The position numbers and the translations under genes were made by a program. Source: Chloroflexota bacterium (GTDB taxonomy: Bacteria; Chloroflexota; Anaerolineae; UBA1429). From it: a stretch of 12,813 nucleotides of DNA. The notes below the pieces were generated by a model, which did not search any database, had not been told where the DNA came from, and saw only the letters and a program-made list of their open reading frames with translations. Below are positions 1-7,208 of this stretch, piece by piece. The stretch is taken from the NCBI GenBank assembly GCA_012513595.1, contig JAAZBY010000595.1:1-12813 (forward strand), in the 5' to 3' direction. The stretch's first letter is position 1. Each line of letters starts with the position of its first letter.

Positions 1-2
1 AT

Positions 3-563
3 GGTGACGCGAGCAAGTACCTGTGGGCCAAGCGCTCCTGCCGGGCGTGGAGTGGGACGTCGGCGGCCTGGGCGGGGGGCGGCGGCGCACAGGGGTCCCT
101 CTTGCCCTGTGGATCGGCTTATGCCGACAACGTCCACACCTGGATGGTCTACGGCCCCTTTAGCCTGGAGGGCGCCACGCGCGCCGCGCTCGACGTGCGC
201 CTGTGGGCCAACACCGTCTCCGGGCAGGACAGCGTGTCGCTGATGGCCTCGACCGACCGCGAGCAGTTCTACGGCCTGGGACTCTCGGGCAACTCGGGGG
301 GCTGGGTGGCCCAGCGGTTCGACCTCACCAACGTCCACAAGTTGGGCAACCTGGCCGGCAAGAGCGGCCTGTGGATCGCCATCGTGTTTGACTCTGACCC
401 GAGCGGCTCGCTCCCGGAGGGCGCCTACGTGGACGACATCCACCTGTGGAAGAGCAGTGACGGTGTCGCTCCTCCGCTGGCTACAGGGGCGGCGGGCGCC
501 ACAGGCGCGGCCGCGCCAGGGCTTTCGGTGCAGCCGGCCCGGGGCACGCTGCCTCCCCAGTAG
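3..563 (+). CDS. C-terminal part of a secreted protein with an immune inhibitor A/MAM-like beta-sandwich domain (5' partial)
   Basis: The reading frame is open from base 3 to the TAG at 561-563, so about 186 residues of a longer protein are visible and its start lies left of the window. The visible part reads as one domain: a KYLWAKRS strand, a serine/glycine/tryptophan-rich turn (WSGTSAAWAGG), then TWMVYGPFSLEGA, STDREQFYGL, GNSGGWVAQRFDL, LWIAIVFDSD and EGAYVDDIHLW. This pattern is typical of the MAM-like domain found at the end of immune inhibitor A (M6) metalloproteases, subtilases and other exported proteins of environmental bacteria. A low-complexity Ala/Gly/Pro tail of about 35 residues follows. 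No catalytic residues are in view, so the enzyme type is unknown. The family and its location outside the cytoplasm are inferred from the domain alone. The ATG at 102 falls inside the domain and is not the true start. Confidence 0.75.
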   Translation, partial: GDASKYLWAKRSCRAWSGTSAAWAGGGGAQGSLLPCGSAYADNVHTWMVYGPFSLEGATRAALDVRLWANTVSGQDSVSLMASTDREQFYGLGLSGNSGGWVAQRFDLTNVHKLGNLAGKSGLWIAIVFDSDPSGSLPEGAYVDDIHLWKSSDGVAPPLATGAAGATGAAAPGLSVQPARGTLPPQ

Positions 564-610
564 ACCGCGCCGCCTACGGAACGCACCTTCAGACCGTAAC
601 AGACACGCGA

Positions 611-617
611 AAAGGAG
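611..617 (+). promoter_or_regulatory. Shine-Dalgarno site fixing the start of the alpha/beta hydrolase
   Basis: AAAGGAG lies four bases before the ATG at 622. The frame is open back to 388, but only the ATG at 622 has such a site, and the hydrolase-like sequence begins after it. Confidence 0.8.
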
Positions 618-621
618 AGCG

Positions 622-1716
622 ATGAGCACCCTGACCTACGAGGCACCCGGAGTCCAGAACTGGCTGCCCGCCTTTACCGACCGCGCCCTGGCACGCCTGC
701 GGCCGCGCCTCGCCTGGCAGGAGGGGCGCTACGCCAGCTTTGACGCCTGGCGCCGCGAGGCACGGGCCAAGGCGATGGACTGCCTGCTCGACCCACCGCC
801 CGACGCTCCCTTTGACCCGGCCGTCCTGGCGGAACGCGACATGGGCACCCACATCTCGCGCAAGGTGGTGCTTAATATCAGCGGCTTCAGCCGGGTCCTC
901 GGCTACCTGCTGGTGCCCGCGGGCAGCGGGCCTTTCCCGGCGGTGTTGCTGCTTCACGACCATGGCGCCAGGTTCGATATCGGCAAGGAGAAGGTCGTGC
1001 GCCCCTGGGACGTCTCGAAGGAGCGCGTGGCGTCGTCTCAGGAGTGGATCGCCACGTGCTATGGGGGGCGCTACATCGGCGAGGAGCTGGCCCGCCGCGG
1101 CTACGTCTGCTTTGTGACCGACGCCCTCAACTGGTCGGACCGCGGCGAGGCCGGCTATGAGGGGCAGCAGGCGCTCAACTCGAACCTGCTGAACATGGGC
1201 ATGTCGCTCGCCGGGCTCATCGCCCACGAAGACCTGCGCGCGGCGGCCTTCCTGGCCAGCCTGCCGGAGGTCGACCCGCAGCGCGTGGCCGCCATGGGGC
1301 TGTCGATGGGCAGCTTCCGCTCCTGGCAGGTTGCTGGCCTGTCCGACCACATACGCGCGGCCGTGTGCATCTGCTGGATGGCGGCGCGGCGAGGTCTCTT
1401 GTATCCTGGGGCCAACATGGCTCGCGGGAACTCGGCCTACACCCTCACCCACCCCGGCCTGTGCTCGTGGCTCGATCACCCCGACGTGGCCAGACTGGCT
1501 TGCCCAAAGCCGATGTTGTTCTACAACGGCTTGCAGGATGGGCTGTTCCCGGTTCCCGCGGTGGAAGAGGCCTACGACAAGATGCGCTCCGTATGGGCCT
1601 CGCAAGGGGCGGCCGATCGCTTCGAGGCGCGCCTGTGGGACGTGCCCCACGAGTTCAACGCCGAGATGCAGGAGGAGGCCTTTGCCTGGCTGGACCGGCA
1701 GTTTGCCACTGACTAG
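622..1716 (+). CDS. Alpha/beta hydrolase family protein (dienelactone hydrolase / Abhydrolase_7-like)
   Basis: This is a 364-residue probable esterase-type serine hydrolase with no signal peptide, so likely cytoplasmic. The core fold is visible: the strand and oxyanion region FPAVLLLHDHGARF, the strand YVCFVTDALNW, and the nucleophile elbow GLSMGS with Ser228 (GxSxG). The acid is Asp306 in YNGLQDGLF, and the catalytic base is His343 in VPHEFN. All three triad residues are in the right order and spacing. The long N-terminal region before the core (about 90 residues) and the YGGRYIGEELARRGY segment resemble the Abhydrolase_7/acetyl-xylan-esterase-like group. Substrates there are acyl or acetyl esters, often of sugars, but the actual substrate cannot be told. 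The gene begins 58 bp after the secreted protein ends and is followed 95 bp later by the ferritin-like gene. The ATG at 622 was chosen for its Shine-Dalgarno site. Confidence 0.87.
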   Translation: MSTLTYEAPGVQNWLPAFTDRALARLRPRLAWQEGRYASFDAWRREARAKAMDCLLDPPPDAPFDPAVLAERDMGTHISRKVVLNISGFSRVLGYLLVPAGSGPFPAVLLLHDHGARFDIGKEKVVRPWDVSKERVASSQEWIATCYGGRYIGEELARRGYVCFVTDALNWSDRGEAGYEGQQALNSNLLNMGMSLAGLIAHEDLRAAAFLASLPEVDPQRVAAMGLSMGSFRSWQVAGLSDHIRAAVCICWMAARRGLLYPGANMARGNSAYTLTHPGLCSWLDHPDVARLACPKPMLFYNGLQDGLFPVPAVEEAYDKMRSVWASQGAADRFEARLWDVPHEFNAEMQEEAFAWLDRQFATD

Positions 1717-1800
1717 AGGCAGGGCCCTGAGGGCGGCCGGCCGCGCCTGAGGGCACCTTCCCCCTGCGACGGTTGATCGGTCCGTGCAGCGCGCAGATGC

Positions 1801-1807
1801 AAAGGAG
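1801..1807 (+). promoter_or_regulatory. Shine-Dalgarno site fixing the start of the ferritin-like gene
   Basis: AAAGGAG lies four bases before the ATG at 1812, the same arrangement as for the upstream hydrolase. Earlier in-frame ATGs (1773-1797 region) would put this site inside the coding sequence. Confidence 0.8.
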
Positions 1808-1811
1808 CGAC

Positions 1812-2309
1812 ATGACCATTCAGATGACCGGGGCAGATGTGATCGATCTGGCCGTGCAGACGGAACTGCAGGGAGAGCGCTTCTACCGGGCTGCCGCGGC
1901 CGCGGCCACTGCCCCGGAAGGGCGCCGCCTCTTTGCGTTCCTGGCTGCCGAGGAGACGCGGCACCGCGCGACGTTCGAGGGCCTCGCCGCCAGCATCGTG
2001 ACCGCGACGATCGACCCCACCACCTGGGCCGAGGCCATCGGCTACATCGAGGCTACGGTAGACAGGGCCTTCTTCTCCGGCAGGCGGTCGCCGCTCCGCG
2101 AGATCGCCCAGGGCGCCAGTGAGGCGGACATGATCCGGCAGGCGATCGCCTTTGAGAAGGAAACTCTGCTCTTCTTCGTCGGCCTGCGCGATCTCGTCCA
2201 GCCCGCCAACCAGCCGCTGATCGACGCGATCATTCGGGAGGAGCGGCAGCACATCGTGCGCCTGGCGGGCATGCTCTCGGCGCCCCGCCCCGCAGAGCGC
2301 AACGTCTAG
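1812..2309 (+). CDS. Ferritin-like diiron protein (rubrerythrin-type four-helix domain, COG1633-like)
   Basis: This is a 165-residue, mostly helical protein with the spaced carboxylate/histidine pattern of the ferritin-like superfamily. Helix 1 carries TELQGERFY (Glu18/Glu22), helix 2 EETRH (Glu48-x-x-His51), helix 3 FEKETLLFF (Glu115/Glu117) and helix 4 EERQH (Glu144-x-x-His147). These would hold a non-haem diiron centre. There is no CxxC pair, so the rubredoxin domain of true rubrerythrins is missing, as is usual in the short COG1633 group. A role in peroxide or iron handling is known for relatives. Here it is inference. The gene follows the hydrolase by 95 bp and may share its transcript. 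Its TAG stop overlaps the stop of the convergent kinase gene by sharing CTAG at 2306-2309. Confidence 0.87.
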   Translation: MTIQMTGADVIDLAVQTELQGERFYRAAAAAATAPEGRRLFAFLAAEETRHRATFEGLAASIVTATIDPTTWAEAIGYIEATVDRAFFSGRRSPLREIAQGASEADMIRQAIAFEKETLLFFVGLRDLVQPANQPLIDAIIREERQHIVRLAGMLSAPRPAERNV

Positions 2310-5300
2310 GCCGGGGCCTCGTCACCGAGGTCGTCATCGACCAAGGGCAGGAGCACAGTGAACACGGCGCCCTGCCCCTCGTGCGAGTCGAGGGTGACGG
2401 CCCCGCCTGACTGCGTCACGAGCCCGTACACGACGGACAGCCCCAGCCCCTGGCGCCCGCGCCCGCGGCCGCTGGTGAAAAAGGGCTCAAACACGTGGGG
2501 CAAGGCCTCCTCGGGGATACCACGCCCCGTGTCAGACACGGTCAGCTGCGCATAGGTGCCCGGGCTCAGCCCGGGGGTAGGCTCCTCCCCCTGGCGCACT
2601 TCCCTGGCCCCCAGGGCGATGCGCACGACACCGCCCTCTGCCATGGCGTCTACCGCGTTCAGGACCAGGTTGACGAGCACACGGGTCAGCTGCCCCGCGT
2701 CTCCCCAGATGTAGAGCGTCTCGGCGCCAAGATCGATATCCAGGGTGGACCCCGGCGGCACCAGGCGCCGCAGGATCGTCTCGTTCTTGCGCACCAGCAG
2801 ATTCAGGTGCAGAATCTCCCGATCGACCTCTTCGCCACGCCCAAAGGCCATCAGCTCGCGCGTCACCGAAGTGCCGCTGTCCGCCACCAGCTCGATAGCA
2901 CGCAGCTCCTGGGCGGCCGTAGGGTCATCGGCAAGCCGGGCCTGCAAGAGCTCACACTCGCCCTTGACGATGCTGAGCAGGTTGCCAAAATCGTGCGCCA
3001 CTCCGGAGGCCAGCCGGCCCACCGCCTCCAGCTGTTGTGACCGGCGCAGGGCTGCCTCCAGCCTGCGGGAGGCACTCACGTCCCGGCACAGGAGCGCTAC
3101 GCGCGGCTCGTCCCCCAGGTGTACCGTGTAGGCCACCAGGTCCAGATAGGTGGCCTGCTCGTCATCGGCGCCACGGCGCCGCAGCCGTGCCCCGGCACAG
3201 TAGGCCGGCCCCCCTTCACGCACGGCGCGCATCAGGAGCGCCGGCAAGTCGTCCGTCGGGAGCGACAGGCAGTCGGCAAGGTCCGCGGCGCGCCGCCCCA
3301 CGAGCTCCTCCGCCGCCAGGCCAAGGGCATTGGCGGCCGCCTCGTTCGACTCCAGGATCTCGAGGCGGTCACCGAGTGAGCCGAACAGGAGGAACGCGTC
3401 GCCGATGCTCTCAAACAGGGCCCGCGCCCGCAGTTCTGATTCGCGCAGGGCCACCTCTCCCAGGTGCCGGGCGGTCACGTCGCGCGCGATGGTCGCCACG
3501 GCATACACGTGGCCTGCGGCATCCTCGAGCGGCATGCTGAGGGACTCTGCGTAGGCGACGCGGTCGCCCAGGCCAAAGCGGTCAGCCGCCGGGATGGCCT
3601 GTCCCGTCTGCAGTACGGCTTCCACCCGTCGCGACCAGACCGTGACCATCTCCCCCAGGTGAGCCGCTGCCTGGTCGAGCGGGTGGCCGACGATGTCCGC
3701 CAGGGGCCGTCCTATCCAGGCCAGTGCTGCGCGGTTGGCGTAGAGCACGCGATGCTGCGGGTCCTGCAGGACGATGGCGTCCTGGCTGACCTCGAACACG
3801 TTGCGGAAGCGCTGTTCACTCTGCACCAGAGCCTGGCGTGCCTCCACCTGCTCGGTGATATCGCGAACAGAGCCCACGATGGCCAATGGCCCCCCGTGCG
3901 CGTTGTGAACGACCGAGCGATTGTCGCTGTACCAGTGATAGGAGCCATCCCGACGGCGCCAGCGGAACTCTGCCGCCGAACGGGGGTCAGCGCCCGGCCG
4001 CCCGCAGACCAGCGCGTCGTAGGCATGCACGAACGCATCGCGGTCGTCCGGGTGGACGTTGCCACAGAGCTCCAGCAGGTCGGCACCGGCCAGCTCCCGC
4101 TCTGCGAGACCGGCCAGGTCGCGGGCCGCCGGGCTGACGTAGTCAAACTGGAGGCTGTCGGCGTCCAGGCGATAGGCGATGTCTCGGGAGTGTTCGAGTA
4201 CTTCGCGCAGGCGCTGGTCGGTCCGCTGGAGGGCGTCGGCAGCGTTCTGCCGCTGAATGGCCGCGCCGAGGATGCTGGCTGCCGAGCGCAGGGCATCCCT
4301 CTCGGCCAGCAGCCAGTCGCGCTCGGCAAGGCAGTCATCACAGCCGATCAGGCCCCAGCAGTCACCGTCCACCATCACCGGCACTACTAGCACCGAGCAC
4401 ACCCCGGCCTCGGCGAGCCTCGACGCATAGCGCGCAGAGAGGTCGCCCGCCGCGCTGCAAACGGCCTCCCCGCGCTCCAGCGCAGCGCGCCAGGCGCTCG
4501 CCGACCGCTCGGGGAGGTCGATGGGGTGCGGCGCTAGCAGCGCACCGAGTGACGACACGCCGGGGGCGCACCAGTCGCAGTCCAGCGAGATGCGCTCTTG
4601 GCCGGCCGGCCCAGCCAGGCGGCGGCAGAGAAAGGCGTGGCTGGCCTCGGCGGCCGCGCCCAGCTCGCCGAGCACGTTGGCGATAGCATCCTCCCAACGC
4701 ACTGCGCGCAGAAAGGCCTCCGCAGCGTAACCCACGGCGCTGAGGATCCCCTCCCGGCGCCTCAGCGCCGCCTCCTGGCGCTTGCGCGCCGTCAGGTCGT
4801 ACAGCGTCACCTGGGCGAACTGCTCCGTCTGGTAGGGCATCGGCGTCAGGCGCAGGGCGACGTCGGCCGGGCGTCCATCGCGGCGGATGATCTGGGTCTC
4901 TTCCAGGGGAGGGAACTCGCCCCGGTAGGCGCGCTCGAGGGCGCTGGAGACCATCGCCTGAGCCTCCGCCGAAAAGTGGCTCAGCAGTGGGCTGCCCGAA
5001 ACATGCTCGCTGCCCTTGGCTCCCAGCAGGCGCAAAGCGCTGGCGTTGGCAAAGCGCACCGTCCCGGCGCCGACCACCAGGACCCCCTCAGGCGACGACT
5101 CGACGATCTGCGAGTACAGCTCGCGCTGCCGGCGCAGATGCTCTTCGGCCTGCACCTGCTCGGTCACGTCGCGCAACACGACCTGGACGCCGCGGTTCTC
5201 GCCGTAGCGCACAAAGGACCCGCGGATGTTCACGTACAGGTCCCGCCCGTCGTAGGTGCGCAGCTTCTCAAAAACGCGAGGCTCCAGCATCCCGTGCGAG

Positions 5301-6304
5301 GCCGCCTGGTGAATGCGGTACCCGACCAGGCTGGCATAGTCGGGGTGGACGTGATCCAGCACGTGGCGGCCCACCAGGTCTTGGGCACTCGGCAGGCCAA
5401 GCAGCACGGCCGATGCGGCGTTGGCGTACACGATCACGCCGTCCACCTGCACATAGATGGCATCCGGCATCGACTCGACCAGCTCGCGGTAGCGTTCTTC
5501 GCTGTCGCGCAGCTCGCGCTCGGCCCGGAGGCGATCGGTGACGTCGTGGCAGACGACCTGGATGATCTGCCGTCCGTCAAACACCACCTGGCTGGCAGCC
5601 ACTTCCACCCACACCGTCCGATCGGTACCTACCGGCTGCAGGCGCGCCATGGCATTGGTGAGGGCCCGCCCCTCCTCCAGCACGCGAGAGATGCGGTCCT
5701 GCACGAGGGCGCGGTCGTCCGGGTGGATATGGTCCAGCACCTGGCGCCCGACGAGCTCGTCGGCGTTGGCGAGCCCGAGCAGGCGGGCGGCCGCAGCGTT
5801 TGCGTAGAGGATGAGGCCCTTCTCGTGCGCATAGATCGCGTCCGGCGAATAGTCCACGAGGCGACGGTAGCGCTCTTCGGCGTCGCGGATGGCCCGCTGG
5901 CCGCTGCGGCGCCGCTGAATGTCTCGCAGGGTGACTAGCACGCCGCCATCGCCGGCCGGCCCAAGGGGGGACGCCTCCAGCAGCACCTCCATGCGGCGCC
6001 CGCCAAAGGTGATGAGGGTGAGCTCTGCGGCACTGGTCGGCGGGGCCCCTTCGTCGGCGCAGCGCAGGGCCTCATCCAGCGCGGCGACCTGCCCGGGGTC
6101 CACGAAATCCACCATGCTGCGGCCGAGAAGGGCCGCCTGAGACTCGGCCTCGAACAGGCGCCGGGCGGCGGCGTTCGCCAGCGTCACCGCGCCGCGTCGG
6201 ATAACCAGGACGGCCACTGGAAGATGCCAGAGTAAGCGCCCTTCGTCCTCCGGCGCCGCCCGACCGGCCTCGCCCCGCGGGCTTGCGCTGTCACCGTCTG
6301 CCAT
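2306..6304 (-). CDS. Soluble hybrid-sensor-like histidine kinase: seven PAS domains, one GAF domain, HisKA and HATPase_c, no receiver
   Basis: This is a 1332-residue kinase. Domains in approximate residue positions: PAS 24-130, PAS 143-258, PAS 269-385, PAS 395-508, GAF 525-685, PAS 698-820, PAS 832-947, PAS 957-1078, HisKA 1088-1155, HATPase_c 1195-1322. The phosphoacceptor is His1104 in GVAHDFGN. The N box contains Asn1216 (NLVLNAVDA), the G1 box DTGRGIP begins at Asp1258, the F box is FEPFFT, and the G2 box is GLGLS at 1286-1290. All kinase motifs are intact. No membrane segment or signal peptide is seen, so it should sense intracellular signals. No C-terminal receiver or adjacent response regulator is present, making it an orphan kinase here. 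Several PAS domains end in the usual RDVT/RDIT motif and are joined by short E/R-rich linkers likely to form coiled coils. The start at 6304 is preferred over a GTG at 6370 because of a nearby AAGGGGGA site and the predicted promoter. Confidence 0.95.
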   Translation of the reverse strand: MADGDSASPRGEAGRAAPEDEGRLLWHLPVAVLVIRRGAVTLANAAARRLFEAESQAALLGRSMVDFVDPGQVAALDEALRCADEGAPPTSAAELTLITFGGRRMEVLLEASPLGPAGDGGVLVTLRDIQRRRSGQRAIRDAEERYRRLVDYSPDAIYAHEKGLILYANAAAARLLGLANADELVGRQVLDHIHPDDRALVQDRISRVLEEGRALTNAMARLQPVGTDRTVWVEVAASQVVFDGRQIIQVVCHDVTDRLRAERELRDSEERYRELVESMPDAIYVQVDGVIVYANAASAVLLGLPSAQDLVGRHVLDHVHPDYASLVGYRIHQAASHGMLEPRVFEKLRTYDGRDLYVNIRGSFVRYGENRGVQVVLRDVTEQVQAEEHLRRQRELYSQIVESSPEGVLVVGAGTVRFANASALRLLGAKGSEHVSGSPLLSHFSAEAQAMVSSALERAYRGEFPPLEETQIIRRDGRPADVALRLTPMPYQTEQFAQVTLYDLTARKRQEAALRRREGILSAVGYAAEAFLRAVRWEDAIANVLGELGAAAEASHAFLCRRLAGPAGQERISLDCDWCAPGVSSLGALLAPHPIDLPERSASAWRAALERGEAVCSAAGDLSARYASRLAEAGVCSVLVVPVMVDGDCWGLIGCDDCLAERDWLLAERDALRSAASILGAAIQRQNAADALQRTDQRLREVLEHSRDIAYRLDADSLQFDYVSPAARDLAGLAERELAGADLLELCGNVHPDDRDAFVHAYDALVCGRPGADPRSAAEFRWRRRDGSYHWYSDNRSVVHNAHGGPLAIVGSVRDITEQVEARQALVQSEQRFRNVFEVSQDAIVLQDPQHRVLYANRAALAWIGRPLADIVGHPLDQAAAHLGEMVTVWSRRVEAVLQTGQAIPAADRFGLGDRVAYAESLSMPLEDAAGHVYAVATIARDVTARHLGEVALRESELRARALFESIGDAFLLFGSLGDRLEILESNEAAANALGLAAEELVGRRAADLADCLSLPTDDLPALLMRAVREGGPAYCAGARLRRRGADDEQATYLDLVAYTVHLGDEPRVALLCRDVSASRRLEAALRRSQQLEAVGRLASGVAHDFGNLLSIVKGECELLQARLADDPTAAQELRAIELVADSGTSVTRELMAFGRGEEVDREILHLNLLVRKNETILRRLVPPGSTLDIDLGAETLYIWGDAGQLTRVLVNLVLNAVDAMAEGGVVRIALGAREVRQGEEPTPGLSPGTYAQLTVSDTGRGIPEEALPHVFEPFFTSGRGRGRQGLGLSVVYGLVTQSGGAVTLDSHEGQGAVFTVLLPLVDDDLGDEAPA

Positions 6305-6307
6305 GGA

Positions 6308-6315
6308 TCCCCCTT
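6308..6315 (-). promoter_or_regulatory. Shine-Dalgarno site for the PAS/GAF kinase
   Basis: On the minus strand AAGGGGGA precedes the ATG at 6304 by three bases. It is less perfect than the other sites in the window, but better than anything before the alternative GTG at 6370. Confidence 0.55.
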
Positions 6316-6387
6316 CGGACCTGCACACCACGCCCCGCCGGGGCTCGTGATATCGCGACGGCGCGACCACTGACTGCTAGCGTCCCT

Positions 6388-6396
6388 ATGATAGCA
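6388..6396 (-). promoter_or_regulatory. Candidate extended -10 promoter for the kinase gene
   Basis: Read on the minus strand, TGCTATCAT is an extended -10 element (TGn plus TATCAT, five of six to consensus). There is no clear -35 box 17 bp upstream, which is usual for extended -10 promoters. Transcription would start near 6381, giving an untranslated leader of about 75 bases before the ATG at 6304. A GC-rich palindrome (6406-6415) covers the normal -35 position. Confidence 0.5.
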
Positions 6397-6464
6397 CAAG
6401 ACAGCGCCGCGCGGCACTGCGCAGGGCCAGAGGCCGCCGGCGCCAGCGTTGCCTCCTGGGAAGC

Positions 6465-6493
6465 TTGACTTGGCGTACCGAGCGGGCTATCCT
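6465..6493 (+). promoter_or_regulatory. Sigma-70-type promoter for the ThuA/UroD-like/OYE operon
   Basis: TTGACT at 6465-6470 and TATCCT at 6488-6493 are separated by exactly 17 bp. The -35 matches consensus at five of six positions and the -10 at four of six. Transcription would begin near 6500, leaving a leader of about 30 bases that holds the Shine-Dalgarno site. It diverges from the kinase promoter about 70 bp away. Confidence 0.65.
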
Positions 6494-6514
6494 CGGCGCG
6501 CGCCACAGTACAGC

Positions 6515-6523
6515 GAAGGAGGA
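6515..6523 (+). promoter_or_regulatory. Strong Shine-Dalgarno site fixing a GTG start
   Basis: GAAGGAGGA is followed after six bases by GTG at 6530. This makes the GTG the start of the ThuA-like gene rather than the in-frame ATG at 6449, which lies upstream of the predicted promoter. Confidence 0.85.
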
Positions 6524-6529
6524 TATACG

Positions 6530-7189
6530 GTGACAGGAAAGCGCGTACTGCTCATGCTTGGGGGCATGTTCCACGACTTTGAGGGCTTTGCGGCGGCCAT
6601 CCGCCCGGTCATCGCGGGGGCCGGCTACTCCCTCACGGCCACCTATGACCTCGACGAACTTGCTCGGCTCGGCGGCGGCGCTTACGAGATCGTCCTGAGC
6701 GACACCAGCCTCTCTCGCCACCGCGAGGGGATGCCAGCCACCACGCCGCAGACGTTCACTCCCGAGCAGACCGCGGGGCTGGAGCGCTGGGTCCGCGATG
6801 GCGGCGCCCTGGTCGGCGTGCATTCTGCCACCGTGTCGGGCGTCGAGAACCCGGCTTTCCTCCGGTTGCTCGGCGGGCGCTTCCTGTCGCACCCGCCGCA
6901 GTTCGTGTTCACCGTATCGCCCGTGTTCGGCGAGCATCCGATCACGGCGGGCATCGAGGCCTTTACCGTCAAGGATGAGATGTACATCCAGGAGTGCGAC
7001 CCGTCCATTCGCGTCCACATGGTGACGGTGGACCGCGGCGTTGCCTATCCGATGGTCTGGAGCCGGCTCGAAGGGAAGGGCCGGGTGGCGCACGTGTCGA
7101 TGGGCCACGGCCCCGAGGTGTGGGCGCTGCCCCAGTTCCAGAGGCTGATCCTCCAGTCCCTCGCCTGGACGTCTGAGGCGAGAGGCTAG
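6530..7189 (+). CDS. ThuA-like domain protein (trehalose utilisation family, class I amidotransferase-like fold)
   Basis: This is a 219-residue cytoplasmic protein spanning one complete ThuA-like domain. Recognisable blocks are LLMLGGMFHDF near the N-terminus, FTPEQTAGLERWVRDGGALVG leading to His98 (GVHSAT), and GGRFLSHPP with His121. They are followed by EHPITAGIEAFTVKDEMY with His136, then PMVWSRLEGKGRVAHVSMGHG with His193. The family has the flavodoxin-like fold of glutamine amidotransferases, but a conserved His-containing loop replaces the catalytic Cys elbow. Its biochemical role is poorly defined. ThuA itself belongs to trehalose/sucrose catabolism, and relatives sit in sugar-degradation clusters. 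The gene starts at a GTG with a strong Shine-Dalgarno site and is first in a same-strand series, with the UroD-like gene 19 bp downstream. A part in carbohydrate or related catabolism is inferred from family and position. Confidence 0.92.
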   Translation: MTGKRVLLMLGGMFHDFEGFAAAIRPVIAGAGYSLTATYDLDELARLGGGAYEIVLSDTSLSRHREGMPATTPQTFTPEQTAGLERWVRDGGALVGVHSATVSGVENPAFLRLLGGRFLSHPPQFVFTVSPVFGEHPITAGIEAFTVKDEMYIQECDPSIRVHMVTVDRGVAYPMVWSRLEGKGRVAHVSMGHGPEVWALPQFQRLILQSLAWTSEARG

Positions 7190-7208
7190 TGCAAGGCAGA
7201 GCCTCCCT

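Noticed and set aside
589..1650. A minus-strand open frame of 353 residues opposite the alpha/beta hydrolase
   Set aside because: The plus-strand hydrolase has an intact triad and a ribosome site. The opposite frame has no recognisable features.
1726..1754. A GC-rich stretch after the hydrolase with a 12-bp palindrome (1733-1744) flanked by two CCTGAGGGC repeats
   Set aside because: It could be read as a terminator, but there is no T tract and no clear loop, and such motifs arise easily in this base composition.
2308..2319. A short inverted repeat, AGGCC and GGCCT, just after the convergent stops
   Set aside because: The stem is only five base pairs with a two-base gap and no T tract, too weak to call a terminator.
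4598..5938. A plus-strand open frame of 446 residues inside the kinase gene
   Set aside because: The kinase domains on the other strand are unmistakable and continuous. This frame shows only repeated VQHV/AVGVDV-like peptides produced by the antisense of repeated PAS motifs.
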